NCBI GenBank assembly: GCA_037953745.1
Contig: JBAKBP010003130.1
Location: forward strand, 1-64,000
Reading direction: 5' to 3'
Source of the DNA: Lithodes maja
Taxonomy: Eukaryota; Arthropoda; Malacostraca; Decapoda; Lithodidae
DNA: 64,000 bases
Below the pieces are notes generated by a model, which had not been told where the DNA came from, ran no database searches, and saw only the letters and a list, made by a program, of their open reading frames with translations. Every line of letters begins with the position of its first letter. The first letter of the stretch is position 1. The translations under genes were made by a program, and so were the position numbers. Below are positions 8,773 to 19,437 of this stretch, one piece after another.

Positions 8773-11492
8773 TTATGTCCACTCCTCATTTGCTTTAACA
8801 AAATCATTCTTTATATACTCTGGAGCTCTGTCATAGAACATTTTTAAGGCATTAGTGAGCCTGATTTGTTTGGCCCTGTCAGAGACATTGAGCATACCTA
8901 GTGACTGAAGTTGTTCCTGGCCAACATGTGATCTGGGTCCTAGGTTCAGCATGAACCTAACCATTTTATTTTGAGTGACCTGAAGTTTGTGCTGTGCTGA
9001 TTTAGATGATGCAGAGTACCAGGATGACACAGAATAGTCAAAATGACATTGAACAAGCGCTTGGCAGAGGGTCTTTTTGGTCGCCGCGGGCAAGCATCCC
9101 ACCTGTCTATACAGGTATTTTATACGTGCTCTACACTTACTCAGGATAGATTCCAAAATTGTTTCACCTGACAAACTCGCGTCCAGTTTTAGTCCGAGAT
9201 ATTTAACTTGTGACACTGTTGTTATAGGAATATAATTACAGTTGACCGAGAAGCCCACAATGTCTTTCAGTTTGCGTTTTGTTCCACATAAGATGGCTTC
9301 CGTCTTGCCAGGTGAAGAGATAGTCTATTGTCCACTAGCCATTCACTACATGATTCTAGTTCTTTGGAAAGTGAAGCGGCAATACTTATTGGGTCTTTTC
9401 CTGAAACCAGAAGCACGCTGTCGTCTGCATACAGTAATAATTTACATGAGACGCTCAGTTCCATGTCGTTCACATAACAGAGAAAGAGTAAGGGACCAAG
9501 GATGCTTCCCTGCGGGACCCCACAGTTAATTGGCATAGGATCAGATATATTATCATCAATTTTGATTCTTTGGGTTCTACCACTAAGATAAGATTTATCC
9601 AGTTCACAGACCCTATGCCCATTGCTTGTAGTTTATTACATAGGATATCATGCTCTACTGTGTCAAACGCTTTTTTGTAGATCAAGAAGAACCATACCGG
9701 TGTAGTTACCTTTAGACATTTCTTTACGAATGTGATCCGTTAAGTGGATGAGACAGGAGTCTGTCGAGTACATGCATCTGAAACCTGATTGAAACTTATA
9801 GAATAGATCATTTTGTTTGAGGTAGTGTTCAATTTGGGTGTATACCGCTCTTTCAAGGATTTTAGATACAATACATAATATGCTAACTGGTCTGTAGTTA
9901 CCAACTTCTAGCTTATTTCCTTTCTTGAATAGAGGGGTTACAATAGCTTCCTTCAGTTCAGCAGGTACAGTGTTGGTGTTAATTGACAAGTTGATGATGG
10001 GGGTTAGGGGGCCTGCTATACCAATGGCTCCATCTCGTAGAAATTTGGCAGGAATTTTGTCTGGTCCTGTGCTTTTATGTACATTTAGGTTAGACAGCTC
10101 GTCAAAAGTGTATTTTGGTGTAACATTTTGCAATCCAAATGTGTTCGGGTGTATGTCTTTATCTCTGTAGAAATTTCGAAAGGTGGCCGTTGTTGTCGTG
10201 TATTTATTGAGAGGTTGAGGTAGGTTCTGTGCAAGTGTGTTTGCGATGGAGGTGAAGAAGGAGTTGAAGTAGGTTGAAATTTGTCGTTTATCGTGGCAAA
10301 CCTGATCATTAATGGTGAGAGCAATATTAGTGTTAGACGAATCCCTTGTCTTGTTGCTGTAGCCTGTTGTTTTTAGGTGCCTCCATAGTTTCTATGGGTT
10401 ATTCTGATATTCCTCTGCCTTATTGTGAAAATAATTAGTTTTCGCTGATTTTATTTTCCTACTTAGTTTATTCCTGGCCCTGTTGAACTCGTGTTTCAGA
10501 CCTTGATCCTGTCTATGTTTCGCTAGCCTTTTTAACAGATTGTCTCTGTGTTCCAGATGGTGTAGTATGTCATTGTTGATCCATGGGTCTGACCTTGCTT
10601 TAATTCGTATGTCTTTCAGAGGAGCTATTTCGTCTAGAATGTTTGTGATGATGGTTCTGAAGCCAACCCATGCGTCATTAATGTTTGTACTTCCAAACAC
10701 TGGAGACCAGTCTGTATTCCATAAAATGTCCAGAAATGTTTCTTTATTGTAGTTTCTGAGTGACCTTGTTTTGATAACCTTGTGATTCTCTAGGGTAATT
10801 TTTGTGGTTTTTCGTGTGCAATATGTGACGAAGTGATCACTTATCCCAGTCTGTATAACCCCTGATTGGGATATTTTGTCCTCTCTGTTACAGTTTATGT
10901 GGTCTATTATTGTGGCAGTGTTCTCAGAGATACGTGTGGGGGTTGTGATGAGTTGTTTGTGATTGTGCATTGTCAGTATATGCCTATATTCTCGTACAAG
11001 CCTATTATTTCGTTGTTTGTAACACAGGTTAAAATCCCCTAGTATGATGGATTCATTCTGAGGGTCTAGCGATGACAAAGTTCGTTCAAATTTGGTCAAG
11101 AATTGTGTGTCGTCTGGTGGCCTACAGCATATCCCAATTGTGATGGGTCTTGTCCTCGGCAGGTGTAGATCGATCCACAGAGCATCGTGATTTTCTACAT
11201 GGAGGTCGGTCCTAGTTGTGTGTGTGAGGTTGTTTTTTACATACAGACATACTCCTCCCCCATGCCTATTGCGATCATTCCTAACCATATTGAAACCTTG
11301 AATGTTTATTTCACCATCGTTTATACTTGAATCCAGCCAGGTTTCTGTGATTGCAATTATTGAAGCTTTGGCCTTATTAGCTAACAAGTTTATTTCTGAC
11401 AATTTATGGTACATTGATCTGGCGTTAATGTGGATAAGATGGAGCCCTTTGTTGGTGAACACTCTGTATTCATCTTTGATTTTGAATGTGTC
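8773..11492 (-). pseudogene. LINE ORF2: AP endonuclease and reverse transcriptase, broken
   Basis: The endonuclease occupies about 11460-10700 (HINARS, ITETWLDSS, ILGDFNLCY, GISDHFVTY). The RT follows with STGPDKIPAKFLRDGA, NYRPVSILCIVSKILER, the AFDTVEHDIL region, GVPQGSILGPLLFLCYVND and the active site YADDS (about 9410-9425). The post-RT region ends near 8773. The frame is broken by a stop at 10392, a frameshift near 9670 and further breaks near 9540 and 9267. The frame upstream of the endonuclease joins the zinc-finger ORF directly across a single TAG (11493-11495). An ancestral fusion, rather than two ORFs, is therefore possible. Confidence 0.8.
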
Positions 11493-12606
11493 CTAGCTGG
11501 ATTCTGAGTTGTTAATACTAATTGGTTCATTTACATTAATATTCGGTAATGAATGCAAGGCACATATGTTGCATAGGAATTCCCATTCTTCACTGATGGT
11601 CTTCTTAGAGATGCACTTAATGTGAGCTACAGTTTTACACTTAACACAGTTTAGGATCCTTTGTTTTCTTGTTATGAGTGATTCACATATTTCACAAATG
11701 ATTTTAGGACCTTTAACCCGGCAAGCGCGATAGGCCTCATGGAAGGCTTCCTATAGGGAAAGCGATAGGCCTCACGGAAGCAAGACCATAAAAAAAGGGC
11801 CTATCAAAACAAAGCAATTTGTCTCTAGGTGAGATAATTCCCCTCTAGTACTCATCCATGTGTTTCTCACCTCCCCCCTCCCCTCCTTCCCCACCTTGTT
11901 CCCCCCTCTCTCCCCTCCTCAATTATCACCTATTTTTCCTCTTCTTATCATCATTTATCGGTTATTTTTCTCTCCCGCGATAATGTAGCACAAGTGGGTT
12001 GCATAAAAGATCGTTATGCAACACCCAGACACCGGCACACACCGCCTCGCTCGCCTCAGTTGACTCACAGACAGTGAGAGGGGAGGGTTGCCTGTGGCTC
12101 TCTCTCGCCTGAGATTATGACCGGGTGGCCAATATCTTCGTTTTTCACCACCCAAATGCTTTTCCAACTTATTTTAGCACTCTTGAAGGTTCATATATAC
12201 ATCATATATGTAAAATAAAAGCATACCGAAAACTAATAATGGTCTATATTGTAAATATAACGAATTCTGTCAGAATCCAAGGCTAGAAATGCACAAATAA
12301 CTACCCTAGCCCCTAGGTCTATATCGCGCTTGTCAGGTTAATAGCTACTTCCCTACATTTATCGCATTCCACTTCTTTTCTGCTAGTAACGTAAGTACAT
12401 CGATCGTGTACTGTTTCATTACATCTACTACATTGTGACGTTGTACTCCTTTTGTTGAATCCAATATCGCACACTATACATATTTTCCTGTTACTGTTCA
12501 TCGTACATCTGGCGGTGTGGTGATCAGCTGTGCGCCGTGAGCGGCTGATGGTGTGTGAGCGCGGGAGATGGGGACAGGTTGTGGCTCCCCCTTGCCCCCC
12601 TCCCAC
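11493..12606 (-). pseudogene. LINE ORF1 C-terminal part: two PHD-like zinc fingers
   Basis: Before the MITE (12606-12342) the frame has CIVCDIGFNKRSTTSQCSRC, then H-x2-C and C-x2-C. After the MITE (11712-11496) it has ICEICESLITRKQRILNCVK with C-x2-C, H-x3-C and C-x2-C. Both follow the spacing of PHD-type fingers found in ORF1 or N-terminal regions of L2/CR1-group LINEs. The frame continues across the TTAA when the MITE is ignored. PHD-like domains here are thought to help bind RNA or chromatin; the role in this element is not known. Confidence 0.7.
11713..12341 (+). mobile_element. TTAA-site MITE in LINE ORF1
   Basis: TTAA at 11713-11716 and 12338-12341. Inverted ends are CCCGGCAAGCGCGATAG and, from the right, CCTGACAAGCGCGATATAG, the cleanest TIR pair of the family in this window. 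The interior has the C-rich stretch, TTATCACCTATTTTTCC and an AG run. The host frame closes exactly across one TTAA, which confirms insertion at a TTAA. Confidence 0.85.
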
Positions 12607-12679
12607 CCCTACCTGTATTTGTTGTTTGATGTCCTTGTTCTTGGCTGTTGTTGCTGCTTTATTGTTGATGTTTTTTTTG

Positions 12680-14773
12680 TTTTTTTTTTTTTTTTTTTTT
12701 AAGAGACAATGAACGGAGGAAGGAAAAACACAGATAAAACAAAAAGGTCCATGTGCCTAAAGGCATCCTCCATTCATAAAATGTTTGTAACAACTGGATT
12801 TAAACATTTGTAGATTGTAAGTTTGTGGAAAGCAATTCGAGGGAAGTGAATTCCAAAGAGTAGTAGCTCTGGGGATAAATGAATTCTGATAAGCAGAAGT
12901 TCTGCATTGTGGAGGAGAAAGTGTAAATTCATGGGCGCTCTCAGCTACCCTAGTTCTACGGGGAAAGATGTGGAGAGGCGGCACAATTGAAGCAAGTTCC
13001 TCGGAACAATTGCTGTGAAAATATCTGTAGAATAATGCAAGGGATGCAACGTTTCTTCGTATGGATAATGTAGGAAGGTCCTGTGTGATTGCAGGGTTAT
13101 TGATTAATCTAATAGCTTTATTTTGAATTTTGTCCAACTGTCTCAATGCAACCACTCCACTTCCACCCCACAGAGGTGAACAGTAATCCATCTGAGAACG
13201 CACATGACTTTTATATATCACGGCCAACTGCTCGTCAGTGAAGAATTCTCGAACTCTGTACAGGAGTCCCAGTTTTTTAGAGGCATTCTTAGCAATGCTT
13301 CTAACATAATGTGTCCAGCTCAAGTTAGTAGTTAATGTTACACCGAGAATGTCAATACTAGGGGAAGTGGGAATATTTACATCATTAAAAAATATATGGG
13401 AGTCAGTGAGATTCTGTCGGTTAGAAAATTGAATGTATTTGGTTTTCTGTGCATTAAAGGAAACTAGATTCTTTTGTCCCCATCCATTAATTCTAGAAAG
13501 GTCCTGGTTCAGAGAAATTGCAGTGTTTATTTTTGAATTTATAAGATCGGGTTGGGTGAAAGAATTGGTAAATGTGAAGGAACTGTGGAGTGTTGAGTCA
13601 TCTGCATAGGAATGTATTGGATTATGAGTGGTAGATATGAGATCATTGATATGAATGAGGAACAGAATTGGGGCCAAAACTGATCCCTGGGGAACACCAG
13701 CATTTATTGAGTGAAATTGAGAATAAAGGCCATCTACCATTACACGTATTTTTCTGTTATGAAGATAAGAAGAAATTAGTGGAACTAATGATGCAAGGCC
13801 GTAGTGTGACATCTTCGACAATAAGGATTGATGCCAGACTCTATCAAATGCCTTTGATATATCCAGTGCTATTGTATGTGTTTCACCATGTTGGTCTGTA
13901 GCTTGGTTAATTTGATGCGTAAGAAGGCAAAGCATGTCTGCAGTTGATCGACATCGTCTAAAACCATATTGCCTATCACTGATTAATTTATTATTCTCAA
14001 GATGCTTAATTATGTGATTATTTAATATAATTTCAAAGACTTTACCAAGAGTGGAAGTTATAGCTATTGGTCTGTAGTTTGATGGATCTGAAGAGGCACC
14101 TTTTTTAGGAACTGGATGGATGTTGCTTCTTTCCAGGGTACTGGGAAGCATGAGGTATGAGTACACAGACAGATTTTTTTTTGCCAATACAGGAGCGAGC
14201 ACCAAGGAGCAATTCTTAAGTACTATTGGAGGAATTTCATCTGGACCAGGAGCCTTATCTACTGAGAGATTCTGCAAAATAGTTTTGACATGTCTGGTGT
14301 GGATCTTAAGTGAGGGAATTTCAGGCGAATTAAAATTAAGTACAGGGACATCTTGATTTATTTCATCTAAGGTTGAGTTGGTGGAGAAAATATCCGCAAG
14401 AAGGTTAGCTTTACCTCGTGGGTCACTTACAAGATTGCCAGTCGGAGATTTTAATGGTGGAATGGATGAAGCAGTAGTGAAGTTGGATTTAAATGAGTTA
14501 AGAGTAGACCAAAATATTTTGTTATCATTTGGATTATTTAGAAGTTTATTTGCCTGCTTGTGGAGAAAGTTTGATTTACTTAGGTTTAATACAGTTTTGG
14601 CATGATTTATGATGTTTCTAAAGTAATTAAAGGCTTCATGAGTTTTTGATCTTGTGTATGCATTATAGGCTATTGCTTTTTGTTCAGTTACTCTAGCACA
14701 ATTATGGTCAAACCATTTAGGTGAATTAGATCTTTTACTGTACTTTTGATGAGGAATAAAAGTTTCCATTCCA
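12680..14773 (-). mobile_element. 5'-truncated Jockey/I-group LINE (J2)
   Basis: Minus-strand LINE with a 3' poly(A) (T run 12680-12700), almost identical to the full-length copy at 28872-32230 but starting inside the endonuclease-RT linker. A short flanking repeat (atgtt at 14773-14777 and 12668-12672) is a candidate TSD. It splits ORF1 of the 2A-bearing LINE between the 2A segment and the zinc fingers. Confidence 0.9.
12757..14769 (-). pseudogene. J2 reverse transcriptase, 5'-truncated
   Basis: A 670-residue open frame with the RT motifs: SVDKAPGPDEIPPIVLKNC, NYRPIAITSTLGKVFE, DISKAFDRVWHQSLL, NAGVPQGSVLAPILFL and the active site YADDST. The post-RT region is complete to the end. The endonuclease is missing through 5' truncation. 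Near 14160-14190 a compensated indel pair changes about 25 residues relative to the copy at 28952-31948. The ATG at 14769 is an internal codon of the parent ORF, so no functional product is expected. Confidence 0.85.
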
Positions 14774-14867
14774 TGTTGCGACTGATCCCTTCTTTTTTAG
14801 CTGTTCTGGTTGCATGTTGAGCTACCTGGGTCGCCGATAGTGTTGGGTTGTGTTGTAGTAGGTTTGG

Positions 14868-15404
14868 TTAATTTGTTGTGCAGCGGCGTCGTGTTGTGGG
14901 GGGTGGGTTGTCTTTCTTGTTCGTTGCTGTTACTTCATTGTCGATGTGTTTGCTAGAGCTTCCTGCTTGTTTGGGTGTTCTGGTTGCATGTTGTGTTACT
15001 TGGGTCACCGATATCTGTGGTAGTGATGATACAGTTGAGGGTAATGTTGAGTAGGTAGAGTGTTGGCACTGTGCTGGCGGTTGCCCTGCGGTCTTGGTTG
15101 TGAGTTGGAGCGTGACGCGAGAGTTGGCTGCCTGCTGGTCCAGTTTGTTATAACAAATTTTACTGCTAGGGACTGTTGAAATGTCGGTGTCTGCCTTACT
15201 TGTTTGGTGGTGAGGTTTCTTCAACGTTGAACTAGGGCCGGGGTTGGTCTCTACATCTCCGCAGCTAATTAGAGTGTAGCACAATAGGTGTTGTGCCAGA
15301 GTACTTGCCAAGCCGCGGCATCTTCCCGATATATGAAATAGACAAGGTAGGAATGGTGACAGAAATTTCACTCGTGTGTGATTTCTGTGTGGCGAGGTCC
15401 CTCA
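14868..15404 (-). pseudogene. LINE ORF1 N-terminal part with 2A-like peptide
   Basis: The frame opens after TGA at 15402-15404 and runs to TAA at 14868-14870. It contains LLCYTLISCGDVETNPGP, a full match to the 2A consensus D-V/I-E-x-N-P-G-P, at 15234-15260 for the GDVETNPGP core. A 2A sequence makes the ribosome skip the final Gly-Pro bond, releasing the upstream peptide. About 45 residues precede the break, with a hydrophobic start (KFLSPFLPCLF). The rest is Ser/Thr/Gln/Pro-rich with no domain. No in-frame ATG lies upstream of the 2A in this copy (the first plausible codon is GTG at 15371), so the start is lost or the element is 5'-truncated. LINE J2 follows. Confidence 0.75.
15234..15260 (-). 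other. 2A-like ribosome-skipping motif (GDVETNPGP)
   Basis: The nine codons read GGA GAT GTA GAG ACC AAC CCC GGC CCT on the minus strand. All invariant 2A residues are present, and a leucine-rich stretch precedes them, as active 2A sequences usually need. Skipping would fall between Gly (15239-15237) and Pro (15236-15234). Confidence 0.8.
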
Positions 15405-15465
15405 ATACTTGTTTAGTGTTGACCTGGTACACTACCGGTCCCCTCTGCACCTGTATATCAGCACA

Positions 15466-16130
15466 TGATTGTGATCCCTTTCCTTAATAGGGGCAACAGG
15501 GCCTGTCGGACTAATTTGGTGAATACTCGAGGTGCCAGGTCCAGACCGAAAGGCATTCTTTGAAAAACACAAGTTTGATGCCTGATCCTCAATGCAAGGA
15601 ATTTTTGGAACCTTTTGTTTACCGGGACATGCTAATAGGCTTCTGTCAAGTCTAAAGATCACATCTAGCCTTGCGGCGGAAGTGTTAACCTGATCTGATT
15701 CACAGTGAGCATCCTGAACGATGGGTTGTGAATGTAGCGATTCAGTTAAGACAAGTCTACGACCGGCCTTATCTGAGCGCTGTCCCTCTTTGGCACGAGA
15801 AAAAGTCTGGACGTGTAAACAGGACGAGTTGGATTGACCGGGACAATGATATGCTGGGTGATCATTTCTTGGACTAGTGACTCCACCTCTAATGAAACAT
15901 GGTCGAACTCTAAAGGTTGACGTAATCGAGGCCGCCGGAGCCACTGCCAAGTGATGCCCTTGCGTACCACTGTCCTGGCCCAAGTCTGCCGGGGCCAAGC
16001 CCAGTAATACGTCCGGAATTCTCCAGTCACGCAACTGGACCTGTCCGGCAGAGCAACACTCATATCCAACTCGCCCTTCTGGGGCCCTGGGAGTGAGAGA
16101 GCTATGTGATCTCCTACAGTAGTATTTTTT
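15466..16130 (-). pseudogene. DIRS reverse transcriptase, N-terminal half
   Basis: The minus-strand frames show LEVESLVQEMITQHIIVPV then SRLFLVPKRDSAQIRPVVDL (RT motif 1) and, in another frame, a DLTEAYWHV-like motif 2 and RVFTKLVRPVAPIKERDHNH, ending VLIY. The next codons, LDDWL, are across the LINE at 8237. Frames switch between 15432-16034 and 15746-16069, and stops are frequent. It would have copied DIRS RNA; this copy is dead. Confidence 0.75.
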
Positions 16131-16532
16131 ACTGGGTTATGGTGGGCTGTGAAGACTGGCTAGGGGGAGTGGGTCACGATTCCTGACCTGACTTGCCCTT
16201 AGATTGCCCTTTGTACCATTTCCCCTGTCCCTTCCCTTGGGTCTTACCTCGGTTGGAGCTACTGCTTCCAGGCTTGGAAGGAGTCTTGAAGGAAGGAAAA
16301 AACTTGGCACCACTTGAGTGACTCTGAGGACTAAATTTTGGCTTATGAGATTTAGTTATCGACTCCTTCCTAGGCGTAGGGGCAGTTGTTCTCGTTGAGT
16401 CTATGAGGCTAAATACTGTCCTCCACGTGTCTGGTGAAACTAGCGTGTAGTGAGAACAGGTGATAAAACTAACCTACGCCCTATATCTTCCGGCAGCTTC
16501 TTAACCAAAAAAAAAATTAATAGCAACCCATA
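16131..16532 (-). pseudogene. gag: DIRS gag C-terminal region
   Basis: The minus-strand translation is broken, but a basic, Gly/Lys/Gln-rich stretch (GKTQGKGQGKWYKGQSKGK) and VKKLPEDIGRRLV are seen, consistent with a nucleic-acid-binding Gag tail. A 10-base T/A homopolymer near 16507-16516 accounts for one frame change. It continues from 52229 once the intervening LINE is removed; cccata flanks that LINE at 16527-16532 and 52229-52234. Confidence 0.55.
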
Positions 16533-16560
16533 TAATAATAATAATAATAATAATAATACT
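16533..16560. repeat. (TTA)n LINE 3' tail
   Basis: About nine ATA/TAA units form the 3' end of the minus-strand LINE that begins at 52228, directly beside the candidate TSD cccata. Confidence 0.85.
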
Positions 16561-16939
16561 TTATTTCAGACTCACACAGTACAGAGGGGACCATACTGGA
16601 GTCCATATATAACCTTACAGTAACATAAATTATTATATATATATAAGCTACTGTACATAGGCTACATAAAATAAAAAGAAATTAAATAATACCCAGCTTG
16701 CTATCATGTAGTTCACAGCACTGCCTCAACCAAAAACAGTGGTCATCAAACTACTGTGTTACCAACACCACTGTCCTAATTGTGTACAGTACCATGCCTC
16801 ACATCATTTAGCTTCCGGTACAGTATGTTGCTACAGTACAGTATAGGAATATCGGTACTGTACTGCACTATGAGGTTCAGTACCGGTATGCTAATTCTGT
16901 AGAGTAGCAGACCTGAAATCATTACTTAAGGTTAAATAT
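16561..16939 (-). other. LINE 3' untranslated region
   Basis: No coding frame. It lies between the ORF2 stop (near 16939-16941) and the (TTA)n tail and includes several short 'GTACAGTA' type repeats around 16780-16890. It is assigned by position within the LINE. Confidence 0.6.
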
Positions 16940-16983
16940 AGAGCAACTTCCTCCAGTGTGCCTGGATCCTAGAGGTGTACACT

Positions 16984-19061
16984 TGTAAGGGGTCTAAATT
17001 GACTAGGCTTGATTTTGGCAATATTTACACCAAGACTTTTTCTGTTCACTCACTTTAAGCCCAATAATGACCCAGTCAGTGTTGAGATTAGGTGAAATGT
17101 TCGGTATTATGTTATTATCTTGATTAAGATATCAGTTGACATATATTAAATTGTAATGACTAGAAAGAAATAATTAAATAGGCCCAATGGTGTCTAATAG
17201 GTACGAGGGTCATTATTCTAACTTTACATATTAAATATAATTGTTTGGTATTGTTCTATTAAGTTTAGAAAAGGGGTGTCACAATCGGAGCAATGTTGTT
17301 TTGGAATTAGAATGAAATTTACTTGTTTTGGCCATTTAATCACTTCCAGGTGTATAAAGTTAATTGCAAAGCATAACTTTAACTTTGTGAATCTAGTATA
17401 ATGCTGATATTTGGCCTAATCATTGCTTGAACTGAGTCTCTAGTGTGACACCCTGATTCTGAGGCCTTAGCGACAAGTGCCCACCTCAAGGGGGTTTGAC
17501 AGGTGGAAATTTATGAGTCCTACCTCCAACTTAAAAACTATAGTCTTACCTAGGATATCGTAAGTAATAGTTAACATGTTTGTGCCTGAAATTCGTTTAC
17601 ATTATATAAAAGTAATTCAATTATCCTTTGAAAGTTTTATTAGACTCCTAAGTAAGTTGAGGAGCTCATTTAATTAAGGTATGGTTATTGTTATGACAAA
17701 GGACGTTGACCCCGAGTCCTACAGCAGGGCCCTACCTCTCTTGGTGCCTTCATTCCCTCCCAGTCGCCAGCCTCGGGCGGACTAAGGGGAAATATTTGGC
17801 TTAACTCAGTATACATTTCCTTTTGTGTTGTGTTTAGATAAAACCTTCAGTTGAAGGTGAGTTGAAATGAATTGTGAAGTATTTAAGATAAGTTTGAGGC
17901 CATTTTTAAGCCCAGTTTCTTATATGTAACTACGAAATTATACGACATCCTTTGTCTTGGTCGAAGGTGAAATTATTCACTCCGTCTGATAATTACTCAT
18001 TTAGATTTCAAATTCCATCTTATTTTTCCTGCCAACCTTATTATGTAGAAGATAATAATGTTAATTGTATTATGTAAGTGATAGTATTATCACAGCAAGG
18101 ATATACCGTTGTCGAGTTCAGTATATGTAACTTAATGTAACCAACATTCCTTTGCAAGTAGGGTGTATAGGCCTACACTCCATTTTCTATTTGCCCATTT
18201 TCTTTATATATTTTTGAGGGTCAACTAAGTAAATTATATCTGTATCCCCAACCCTCCGTTTTCTATTTGGACCATTTTTCTTTATATATTTTTGAGGGTC
18301 AACTAAGTAAAATTTATCTGACCCAACAATTTATACAACCGTTATTTTGTTGTCTCTTAATTGATACATTTGACCACTTTTGTAATCTTAATATGAATTA
18401 AGATATAGAATTTTATCAGTTTTATTAATGGTAATGGTAATACCAGGTCCCAGGTCAGGAGCGAAGTCCAGGGAGAAGTACCAGGTGCAGAGTCCTGTGT
18501 CCACCCCAGTGGACATGACCTAGTGGCTGTACTGAGACAGGATGCTGTTGGTGTTATTGAGCCTTGAGCTAACCTTCACCCCATTGTGAGCTGTTGTACG
18601 CCTTATGAACCTAGTGACTGAAGTGTGTGTTTACTAGGGTAGTGGCCTTGGGGTCACCTGTTGAAGGGTTTTAGTTAACTTTGATGTGGTGATAAGAAGT
18701 AGTTCATTGTGCCAATAATACCGATATATTCCGTGGTTGACTAAAGTAATAATCGTATTGATTTGTGTATCACAGTGAAAAGTGTATTTCTCTTTACAGT
18801 GTTTTAATATAGTTAAGAATACCAAACGGTATATTGTGTTTTTATTTATCCTGTGTCATTTAGACCATTTGCATTCATTCACCTGTATTTTCTTGCATGC
18901 AACGGCCATTATGCTACCAGAGTAATAAGTTGGACCAATCATCAAGTAAGGAAGAAACACAATAATGGAATGAACAGGAAATAATAAATAAGGAGGGGGT
19001 AACAGCAAAGTCCCAGGAACATTAGAAAAGAAAACAAAGACTACGAAAACCCCCCCTTACA
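16984..19061 (+). repeat. 5' LTR of element B
   Basis: 2078 bp, TGTAAGGGG...CCCCTTACA. It matches 45048-47640 with about 15 substitutions and a few indels by hand count, about 0.7%, once the MITE in the 3' copy is excluded. An internal ~95-bp unit (CTCC.TTTTCTATTTG...TTTGAGGGTCAACTAAGTAAA) occurs twice at about 18178-18311. No coding is seen. Confidence 0.9.
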
Positions 19062-19437
19062 GTGGTGGCAGCGGTGGGATAATTCTGGGAAGGTTGGGTT
19101 TAATTAGTGACAACGCTTGTGTTTATTCCCGGGATTATCCGTATCCTTTACTCCGATTGCCTTGTATTATCTTTCTATCACGCTACCACATTTCAGAAAA
19201 GAAATATTGCAAAAGTTTTAAGTTTTTGTTTTGTTAAGTTACCACGTTTCAATTGTTATGAGTACCATAGTTATGTATAAGTATGGAATGGGTTTGTATT
19301 GTAAAATGTCGAAAAATGAAGGAACCAATTCCCTCAACATCCACGTGGGTGAAGAAGGGGGAGCTTGGAGTGACAATCCTCTCACCACCCACATGGGTGA
19401 AGGAGAGGTGATCTATGGCAGGAATGGTTAGTGGAAC
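19062..19437 (+). other. Element B leader and 42-codon ORF
   Basis: A primer-binding-like site begins at 19063. An ATG near 19306 opens a short frame of about 42 codons (MSKNEGTNSLNIHVGEEGGA at its start) that ends at TAG 19429-19431, just before Gypsy A's TSD. The peptide is acidic, with a repeated HVGE/HMGEGE-like phrase, and resembles nothing I know. It may be the remnant of a gag start. Confidence 0.45.

Larger units (their letters stand above)
8238..15462 (-). mobile_element. L2/CR1-like LINE with 2A-like motif, inserted in DIRS RT
   Basis: Minus-strand LINE of about 4.5 kb once the nested MITE and LINE are set aside. Order: short 5' region, 2A-bearing N-terminus, two PHD-like fingers, AP endonuclease, RT, 3' UTR and a (TTA)n tail. 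It splits the DIRS RT between the Y and the LDD of its active site; only a 3-bp gta is shared by both flanks, so the TSD is short or absent. Clade assignment rests on endonuclease wording such as HINARSMYHKLSEI and RHGGGVCLYV, and is approximate. Confidence 0.8.

Noticed and set aside
12319..12606. Independent small zinc-finger gene
   Set aside because: Its frame continues across the MITE into the second finger and the LINE endonuclease, so it is part of the LINE.
15371..15371. Initiation codon for the 2A-bearing ORF
   Set aside because: The codon is GTG, and no in-frame ATG lies between the upstream TGA and the 2A, so I do not claim a start.
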